Source: Gemmatimonadota bacterium (GTDB lineage: Bacteria > Gemmatimonadota > Gemmatimonadetes > Gemmatimonadales > Gemmatimonadaceae). From it: a stretch of DNA of 39,463 nt. Position 1 is the stretch's first letter. Every line of letters begins with the position of its first letter. The translations under genes and the position numbers were made by a program. Below are positions 34,633-39,463 of the stretch, one piece after another. The DNA lies in NCBI GenBank assembly GCA_028287345.1, contig JAQBPV010000370.1:1-39463 (forward strand). The letters run 5' to 3'. Below the pieces are notes generated by a model. That model was not told where the DNA came from. It searched no databases and was given only the letters and a program-made list of their open reading frames with translations.

Positions 34633-35063
34633 TATCGGACACGACCGAGTCGCGAGACGACCAGCGAGTCGGTCGCTCGCCCTCGTCGTGCGACGAGCGT
34701 GAGGTTCGCGGCCCCGTAGCCGAGTCCGCGGACGTCGAACGTGATGGAGTCGCGGGTGGTGGAGATGGCGACTCCGTGCAGGGCACCGAGGTCCGTGGTG
34801 CCCAGTGACAGGCCGCGCGACAGGAGCGCGAGCGTGCGTGCGGCGGTGTCGATCTTCACGCTGACTGGGGAGTGCAGGGCCACCGCTTCATCGCGCGCTC
34901 GTTCGACGACATGGCCAGCGGCGCGCACGGCGTCTCGCGCGGCGATGCGATCGAGGTAGAAGCTGAGCTGGCGGACTCCCATGAGGGCCGTGAGCCCGAT
35001 GATCACCAGGACGAGAATCAATTCGGCGAGCGTGAGCCCGTTGCGACCAGTGGGAGTGCGCAT
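34629..35063 (-). CDS. Type IV pilin-like / GspH-type pseudopilin
   Basis: A protein of 144 residues from ATG 35063; the ORF start at 35114 adds 17 residues before the prepilin leader. A short basic leader (MRTPTGRNG) is cut before LTLAE, followed by the hydrophobic helix LILVLVIIGLTALMG. In most pseudopilins the first mature residue is Phe; here it is Leu. Glu5 is present. The C-terminal half is beta-rich and fits the GspH family (minor pseudopilin). No other secretion or pilus gene is near, so it is solitary in this window. Its stop shares CTAG with the M28 peptidase. Confidence 0.82.
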   Translation of the reverse strand: MRTPTGRNGLTLAELILVLVIIGLTALMGVRQLSFYLDRIAARDAVRAAGHVVERARDEAVALHSPVSVKIDTAARTLALLSRGLSLGTTDLGALHGVAISTTRDSITFDVRGLGYGAANLTLVARRGRATDSLVVSRLGRVRY

Positions 35064-35217
35064 GGGAGCAATGTGCGTCTCTCGCCTCGGGACGACGTCA
35101 CCGAACGATTGCACGCTGAACCGCCAAACTGCCGGTCGGGCGCTGGCCGATGGCTCATCGGAGGGGCATCTTGTCGGGCACGGAGGCCGATGTCCCCCTA
35201 ACCTCGCTCACTTGGTC

Positions 35218-35469
35218 ATGCGCTCCCTTCCACTTCGCCGAATCGCACTCGTCTGGGCCCTCGTCTTCGCGGCCAGCTGTCGCAACCCGCAGGCGGATGC
35301 CCTGATCGCCGAGCAGATGCGGGAGATCGGGGACGAATTGAACAATGCGCGACAGGAGACCTCCGGCCTGCACGAGCAGATTGATTCGTTGCGCATGGTG
35401 GTGGCGCGGCAGGACACGCTCCTCCGTCAGCTTGCGGGTATGGCGGGAGTACCAGTACCGCCGCGTTAG
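35218..35469 (+). CDS. Small coiled-coil lipoprotein
   Basis: A protein of 83 residues from ATG 35218. The signal peptide ends in lipobox AASC (LALVWALVFAASC-like region: RRIALVWALVFAASC). The mature part is a single predicted coiled coil (IAEQMREIGDELNNARQETS, HEQIDSLRMVVARQD). This size and design resemble Lpp-type or envelope spacer lipoproteins. I cannot name a function. It is probably transcribed with the secreted protein gene starting 34 bases downstream. Confidence 0.75.
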   Translation: MRSLPLRRIALVWALVFAASCRNPQADALIAEQMREIGDELNNARQETSGLHEQIDSLRMVVARQDTLLRQLAGMAGVPVPPR

Positions 35470-35503
35470 GTACCTCCGGCCTTCAATCGAGGAGCGATTC
35501 CAG

Positions 35504-36058
35504 GTGCAACGCACAGAGAAGTTGCAGTCTCTCGGCCTGATGGTGCTGATGGCAGTGACGGCGATGACCGGCACGGCATCGGCCCAAGGCGGCGCGGCGC
35601 GCGTCGGTCCGTTCGACCCGCGAGCTGGCAGGTTCGGCAGCGTCATCGCGCCTGAGCCGGCGCGCGCACCAGACACCGTCAGCGTGTCGAGTGACAAGGT
35701 GTGGGCCGCGTTGATCCAGGTGTATGCCGACCTTGGCATTCCGCTCACTGTCGCAGATACGCAGAATCATGTCATCGGCGCGCTCCGCGTGACGCAGCAC
35801 AAGCCGGTTGGTGGCCAGCCGCTCTCGCGGCTGCTCGAGTGCGGAATGAGCTCGTTTGGTCAGAATGCCGACCGCTACACGGTGCAGCTCACTGCGCTCA
35901 GCAGCGTGCAGCCGGTGGGTGAGAGGCTCACCGTCATCGACACGCGCGTGTCGGGCAGTGCGTCGCCCAACGGTATCAATTCCACCGTGGCGTGTGCGTC
36001 GAGCGGCGCGCTCGAGGAGAAGATGACGTCAATGGTGCGGAAGGCGCTGGGACAGTGA
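35504..36058 (+). CDS. Secreted protein of unknown function
   Basis: A protein of 184 residues starting at GTG 35504, chosen because GAGGAG lies about ten bases upstream and a signal peptide begins there (LQSLGLMVLMAVTAMTGTASAQ). The ORF opens further left at 35345 but that part overlaps the coiled-coil gene. The mature part has an ordered domain of about 110 residues with VWAALIQVYADLGIPLTVAD and a conserved-looking pair of cysteines (LLECGMSSFG, TVACASSG). I do not recognise the family. It is likely periplasmic and belongs to the same operon as the upstream lipoprotein gene. Confidence 0.75.
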   Translation: MQRTEKLQSLGLMVLMAVTAMTGTASAQGGAARVGPFDPRAGRFGSVIAPEPARAPDTVSVSSDKVWAALIQVYADLGIPLTVADTQNHVIGALRVTQHKPVGGQPLSRLLECGMSSFGQNADRYTVQLTALSSVQPVGERLTVIDTRVSGSASPNGINSTVACASSGALEEKMTSMVRKALGQ

Positions 36059-36087
36059 CGGGGTCTCCGCCGGGGGGACTGACGCGC

Positions 36088-36093
36088 TATATT
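36088..36093 (+). promoter_or_regulatory. Candidate -10 box before the selenoprotein gene
   Basis: TATATT, five of six matches to TATAAT, 27 bases before the ATG at 36120. No good -35 box stands at the usual spacing, so the call is weak. Confidence 0.25.
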
Positions 36094-36119
36094 CCGACCT
36101 GTCCAGCACCACGAGCGCA

Positions 36120-36347
36120 ATGAAGATCACGATCGAATACTGCACCGTTTGAAGCTACGAGCCGAGGGCCTCCAGTTTGGCGGCCGAGATTTCCCGAGAG
36201 TTTTCGGGCGCGCAGATTACGCTCGTTCCGAGCTCGGGCGGTCGTTTCGAAGTGCTTCAGGATGGAATACCCATCTACGAGAAGTCGAAGCTTGGGCGGC
36301 ACGCCGCGAAGGGCGAAATCGTCGCGCTGCTGCGTTCGTCCACCTGA
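36120..36347 (+). CDS. SelW/Rdx-family selenoprotein (TGA codon 11 read as selenocysteine)
   Basis: A protein of 75 residues if TGA at 36150-36152 is selenocysteine (U). It begins MKITIEYCTV-U-SYEPR and continues to LVPSSGGRFEV, a core of the SelT/SelW/SelH (Rdx) family, then GIPIYEKSKLGRHAAKGEIV. Bacterial members have MKV.IEYC..C at the same place, so CxxC is CxxU here (Cys8, U11). The frame stays open for 64 more codons to TGA 36345, and the downstream residues are strongly family-like, which argues against a pseudogene. A SECIS-like stem-loop follows. These proteins are small thioredoxin-fold redox proteins, probably thiol-peroxidase or glutathione-linked. RBS is weak. A conventional gene caller breaks it at codon 11. 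Confidence 0.85.
36167..36185 (+). promoter_or_regulatory. Bacterial SECIS-like stem-loop
   Basis: Stem GGCC / GGCC, a U-C internal mismatch, stem CC / GG, and loop AGUUU (36174-36178). The loop starts 21 bases after the TGA, within the 16-37 base range of bacterial SECIS elements, and has G as its second base. It lies within the coding sequence, as expected. It is short; a second hairpin (CCCGA/TCGGG, 36193-36208) lies beyond that range. Confidence 0.55.
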
Positions 36348-36369
36348 TGTCACCGTGTGGTGACGACAC

Positions 36370-36404
36370 CTGGGCCGGGGCGTCTTTCGAGCGCGCCGGC
36401 CCAG
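36370..36404 (+). terminator. Hairpin terminator after the selenoprotein gene
   Basis: A 9-bp perfect stem CTGGGCCGG / CCGGCCCAG, then TCTTTTC about ten bases downstream. A smaller 6-bp hairpin (GTCACC/GGTGAC, 36349-36364) precedes it. Together they probably separate this gene from pfkA. Confidence 0.5.
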
Positions 36405-36447
36405 CGTGCGTCAGTCTTTTCACCCCTGTTTCCGGCAGCTGAACTCG

Positions 36448-37527
36448 ATGCGCATCGCCATCTCGACGGGCGGCGGCGACGCCCCTGGTCTGAACGCAGT
36501 CATTCGCGCCGCCGTGCTCACCGCGATCAACCGTGGCTGGGATGTCGTCGGCATCAAACGCGGGTTCGCCGGCCTCCTCGGCGAAGATGAAGTGGTGCCG
36601 CTGACCAAGCAGTCCGTGCGCGGCATTGCGCATCTTGGCGGAACGATCCTCCGCGCGACGAACCGCGGCAATCCGTTCTGCTATCCGCGGAAGCAGCCCG
36701 ACGGCAGCTACATCCCCGAGGACCGCTCGGACGAGTTGATGGAGAATGCGCGGAAGATGGGCATCGACGCCGTGATCTCCATCGGTGGCGACGGTTCGCT
36801 CGAAATCGCGCTGCAGCTCTGCAACAAGGGAATGAAGGTCATCGGGGTGCCGAAGACGATCGACAACGACGTGAGCGGCACGGTGACGACGTTCGGCTTC
36901 GACACCGCCGTCAACACGGCGATCGAGGCAATCGACAAGCTGCACACGACGGCTGAAAGTCATGATCGCGTGATCGTGATGGAGGTCATGGGGCGCGACG
37001 CGGGGTTCATCGCGCTGCACTCCGGCGTCGCGGGAACGGCCGACGTCATTCTCCTGCCGGAGATCCCGTACGACATCAATCGCGTATGCGACAAGATCAT
37101 CGCGCGCGATGCGGCGGGCCGTCACTTCTCCATCGTCGTGGTCGCAGAAGGTGCATTTCCCATCGGCGGCGAGGTGCACACGCTGGGTGAGTCGATGCCA
37201 GGACAGGCGCGGCGAGTCGGCGGTGTCGCGGATCTCGTGGCGAAGGAGATTCAGGTCATCACCGGGAAGGAGACACGGTCACTGGTGCTCGGACACCTGC
37301 AGCGCGGCGGCATGCCGACTGGCTATGACCGTCTCCTGGCGACGCGGTTCGGCGGTGCAGCGGTGCGGGCGGTGGCGGAGGAGAAGTGGGGGCACATGGT
37401 GGCGCTCCAGACTCCACATATCGTGACGATTCCCATCGAGGAAGCGCTGAGTGAGCGGAAGCGGGTGGACATCACGCACGATCTGGTGCAGACGGCTCGG
37501 GAGTCGGGGATCAGCTTCGGGGACTAG
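36448..37527 (+). CDS. pfkA: 6-phosphofructokinase
   Basis: A protein of 359 residues from ATG 36448 (the ORF opens at 36406 through non-family sequence). It phosphorylates fructose 6-phosphate in glycolysis. N-terminal STGGGDAPGLN binds phosphate; the nucleotide motif is GGDGS (113-117) and the catalytic loop PKTIDND (135-141, Asp139). Gly116 at the phosphoryl-donor site is the ATP-type residue. Lys136, in place of Gly of PGTIDND, is the pyrophosphate-type residue. The combination is known from group III ATP-dependent actinobacterial enzymes. Substrate motifs MEVMGRDAGFIA and HLQRGGMPTGYDR are intact. The likely donor is ATP; pyrophosphate is less likely. Confidence 0.94.
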   Translation: MRIAISTGGGDAPGLNAVIRAAVLTAINRGWDVVGIKRGFAGLLGEDEVVPLTKQSVRGIAHLGGTILRATNRGNPFCYPRKQPDGSYIPEDRSDELMENARKMGIDAVISIGGDGSLEIALQLCNKGMKVIGVPKTIDNDVSGTVTTFGFDTAVNTAIEAIDKLHTTAESHDRVIVMEVMGRDAGFIALHSGVAGTADVILLPEIPYDINRVCDKIIARDAAGRHFSIVVVAEGAFPIGGEVHTLGESMPGQARRVGGVADLVAKEIQVITGKETRSLVLGHLQRGGMPTGYDRLLATRFGGAAVRAVAEEKWGHMVALQTPHIVTIPIEEALSERKRVDITHDLVQTARESGISFGD

Positions 37528-37721
37528 GGGTAGCAGGGTGGCACGCGGAGGTTCTCTCTCGACAGTTTGAGGACAGGTTGTCTCGTGCGGGGGACACATC
37601 CGTTTGCATACAGTCGCAACTGCTCGTGTGGTGACTCGCTAAGCCGTTGTGAGTGCCATGCTTAGCTTTCGTTGAACGAATACCCCGGATGTGGCATCCG
37701 GCCTGCCTTGAGAGACAGTGA

Positions 37722-37738
37722 CGCGCGGTGTTCGCGCG
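37722..37738 (+). other. Hairpin before the small exported protein gene
   Basis: CGCGCG-GTGTT-CGCGCG, 17 bases upstream of the ATG at 37756. A second hairpin, CCGGATG-TGG-CATCCGG, lies at 37685-37701. Between them and pfkA (37528-37684) I see no gene. They may be leader structures or the end of the pfkA transcript. Confidence 0.35.
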
Positions 37739-37755
37739 ACGCTGGAGATGACTAG

Positions 37756-38094
37756 ATGAAGCTTCGTTCCGCTCTTTTGATGCTCGCCATTTCGGCCATG
37801 CCGGCCGTGGTGGCGCGCGCCCAACAGCCTCAGCCGTCCCAGGCGCAGCCGCAGCAAGGCAGCGACGACGTGCCGAAGGCATCCCGCCCGCCGGCGGGAA
37901 TGTGCCGCATTTGGCTCGACAGGGTGCCTGCGAAGCAGCAGCCGGCACCGACCGATTGCCCGACCGCAGTGAAGAACAAGCCAGCCAACGCCAAGGTGCT
38001 CTTCGGTGATGATTACGTCGAAAAAAGCAAGAAGACCGAAGAGAAGGAGCTTCCCTTCCTCAAGAAGTTCACGGACGACCGGCGGAAGCCCTGA
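37756..38094 (+). CDS. Small exported protein of unknown function
   Basis: A protein of 112 residues with GGAG eight bases before ATG. It has a signal peptide (MKLRSALLMLAISAMPAVVARAQ), a Pro/Gln-rich spacer, then the segment MCRIWLDRVPAKQQPAPTDC with two cysteines 17 residues apart, and a basic, charged C-terminus. I cannot assign a known family. The two cysteines could form a disulfide outside the cytoplasm. A tiny ORF (ATG ACT AGA TGA) overlaps the start at 37748, possibly by chance. It is a single gene ahead of the helicase. Confidence 0.8.
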   Translation: MKLRSALLMLAISAMPAVVARAQQPQPSQAQPQQGSDDVPKASRPPAGMCRIWLDRVPAKQQPAPTDCPTAVKNKPANAKVLFGDDYVEKSKKTEEKELPFLKKFTDDRRKP

Positions 38095-38142
38095 TTTCGG
38101 CATTCCGCTGAGTCGCGCACGAATCTCGCTTCGCGCGGCGGC

Positions 38143-39463
38143 ATGCGCGACGTAAGAGACCAGTACCTCCCTCCCGACCACGACGCATTCGTCGGAGCGG
38201 AGCCGCCCACGGGGCGAGTGATCGTGATCGCGCCCACGCGCGCGGCATGTGAGACGATCGAGCTCGCGGTGGGACTTCACATCGAGACATACCTCGAGAA
38301 GCACTTCGGCCAGCGCGTGCGCGATCTCGCACGCGGTCGCCGCGGCTTCGGCATCGTCGCGGGCACAGGCTCGGGCAAGACCTTGGCGATTCGGCCGATT
38401 GCCGAAGAGCTGCTCGGCACCACGGATCTGCGCGTCGGCGTGATCAACCGCGAGCGCGAGGCGACACCAGAGACGCCGAACTGGAACGTCATCATCGTGA
38501 CGACCGGCATCGCGCGGCGCTGGTTCCAGGATGGCGACATCCTTTCGGGTGACACGCTCATCGTCGACGAGATTCACCAGACGTCGGCCGAGTTGGAGCT
38601 GTGCCTCGCGTTAGGGAAGCGCGTGGGATGCCGGTTCATCTGGCTGTCCGCCACTGTCGATCCGACGTTCTATCGTAAATACCTCGAGAGTGCGGACGTC
38701 CTCGAGGTCTACGCGTTCGATCCGGAGAAGGCGGCGAAGGTCGAAGTGGTGAGCAAGGACGTCGGCGAGTTTCTCGACGACAAGTTCCTGCAGCGCGTCT
38801 ACAAGGAGAAGCGCGGCGTCGCGATCTTCGTCCCGACGCGCAAAGGCGTGGAGCAGGCGGCGGAGAACGTCCGCATGCGCGCACCGCGCATCAATACCGC
38901 GCACTATCACGGCGGCGAACCGATCCGCGTGTTGCGTCCCTTTCTCGAGGGACAGGAGCACAAGCCGTACTTCCTTGCGATGACCGCCGCGGGGCAGAGC
39001 GCCCTCAACGTGCAGGGACTCGACACGGTCGTCATCGACGACACGCGATTCACGTCGATCGTCGAGCGCGGGAAGAACGTGCTCACCAAGCTGCATCTCG
39101 GCGCGAACGAGATCCTGCAGATGGCGGGACGCGTGCACGGCCGTGTGGCGGGTGGACGCGTCTTCATCCTCAGCGATCGCGACATCGACTTCGCGTCGCT
39201 CAAGCCGACGGCGCCGGAGTTTCAGCTCGCCGGTGACTCGGAGCGCGTAGCCATTACCTGCGCAGATCTGGGTGTGGCGGCGGACGATCTCGAGTTGCCG
39301 GTGCCGCTCGACAAGACCTCGTATCGTCGTGCAATTCAGTTTCTCGAGGGCCGCGGCATCATCGAGAAGGGACGGCTGACGCGCTACGGACGCGCCGTGG
39401 AAGCGATGCCGGTAGAGCGCGAGTGGGCGGAGCTGCTCGTCAACGCCGACGATGCGATGGTGC
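38143..39463 (+). CDS. DEAH/DExH-box helicase, C-terminus beyond right edge
   Basis: It is open from ATG 38143 to the edge, 440 codons. Motif I is AGTGSGKT (73-80), motif II is DEIH (142-145), then LSATVDPTF (motif III) and the C-terminal RecA motifs FVPTRKGVEQ and QMAGRVHGR, the last a variant of QRxGRxGR. The layout resembles the DEAH/Ski2-type helicases. The first 70 residues contain VIVIAPTRAACETIE, a motif-Ia-like phrase placed before motif I, which is unusual. A winged-helix-like part begins near the edge (FLEGRGIIEKGRLTRYGRAV). Function could be RNA or DNA remodelling; the visible part does not decide. Confidence 0.88.
   Translation, partial: MRDVRDQYLPPDHDAFVGAEPPTGRVIVIAPTRAACETIELAVGLHIETYLEKHFGQRVRDLARGRRGFGIVAGTGSGKTLAIRPIAEELLGTTDLRVGVINREREATPETPNWNVIIVTTGIARRWFQDGDILSGDTLIVDEIHQTSAELELCLALGKRVGCRFIWLSATVDPTFYRKYLESADVLEVYAFDPEKAAKVEVVSKDVGEFLDDKFLQRVYKEKRGVAIFVPTRKGVEQAAENVRMRAPRINTAHYHGGEPIRVLRPFLEGQEHKPYFLAMTAAGQSALNVQGLDTVVIDDTRFTSIVERGKNVLTKLHLGANEILQMAGRVHGRVAGGRVFILSDRDIDFASLKPTAPEFQLAGDSERVAITCADLGVAADDLELPVPLDKTSYRRAIQFLEGRGIIEKGRLTRYGRAVEAMPVEREWAELLVNADDAMV

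Noticed and set aside
36120-36152. A 10-residue ORF ending at TGA, or a pseudogene
   Set aside because: The frame after TGA remains a full family domain with intact codon use, and the TGA stands exactly at the Cys/Sec position; selenocysteine is the simpler reading.
36193-36208. Second hairpin (CCCGA/TCGGG) as the SECIS
   Set aside because: Its loop begins 45 bases past the TGA, outside the usual 16-37 base range; the nearer hairpin fits better.
37748-37759. Four-codon ORF overlapping the start of the small exported protein gene
   Set aside because: Too short to distinguish from chance; GGAG is spaced for ATG 37756 rather than for this ATG.

Overview
The window (39,463 bases, high GC) reads as a chromosomal segment of a Gram-negative-type, probably aerobic soil or environmental bacterium. 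Several traits suggest Gemmatimonadota: very large Ig-like lipoproteins, a fused E1 alpha/beta 2-oxoacid dehydrogenase, Hanks-type kinases with a C-terminal membrane hairpin, and many small secreted proteins of the lineage-specific kind. This placement is inference from protein style; there is no rRNA or tRNA in the window to confirm it. No phage, insertion sequence or CRISPR array is visible.

Layout, left to right. 1-8936 (minus): two paralogous Ig-like surface lipoproteins. The first runs off the left edge and carries an amplified A-B-B domain module with a period of about 950 bp. The second ends in two carboxypeptidase-regulatory-like folds and a DUF2135/YfaP-like domain. Both have the same bipartite sequence element at nearly the same distance upstream. 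9144-11255 (minus): fused E1 dehydrogenase, divergent from a HIT-family protein. 11916-12443: intergenic DNA with an imperfect inverted-repeat element, a 49-codon ORF and a strong intrinsic terminator. It leads into an HNH endonuclease gene and a RidA-like gene. 13288-16720 (minus): a small lipoprotein, a stand-alone LigD-type 3'-phosphoesterase with a histone-H1-like tail, a second inverted-repeat element, and glutamine-dependent NAD synthetase. 16865-18877 (plus): class A penicillin-binding protein. 18982-22166 (minus): cold-shock protein with a long leader, and Lon protease. 22376-27706 (plus): two overlapping membrane Ser/Thr kinases and a DUF4015-type glycoside hydrolase in one probable operon. 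27703-29068 (minus): alpha/beta hydrolase and an LTXXQ/Spy-like periplasmic protein. 29250-32842 (plus): an unknown toroid-like protein, another hydrolase, and a DEAD-box helicase with a structured leader. 33085-36058: M28 peptidase, a solitary pseudopilin (minus), a small coiled-coil lipoprotein and a secreted protein. 36120-36347: a SelW/Rdx-family selenoprotein. 36448-39463: phosphofructokinase, a small exported protein, and a DEAH-type helicase cut by the right edge.

The most notable item is at 36120-36347. It is a 75-codon gene whose eleventh codon is an in-frame TGA exactly where the Rdx (SelT/SelW/SelH) family has the second residue of its CxxC/CxxU redox motif. A short SECIS-like stem-loop sits at the right distance behind it. 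A standard gene caller breaks this gene, so it has no ordinary ORF. If real, it implies that the organism encodes selenocysteine.

Other themes are post-transcriptional control (long structured leaders on the cold-shock and DEAD-box genes, and a hairpin terminator overlapping a small ORF before the HNH gene), cell-envelope functions (PBP, lipoproteins, exported hydrolases), and stress or protein quality control (Lon, Csp, Spy-like). Several genes need their start moved downstream of the longest ORF; the starts used are justified in each entry.
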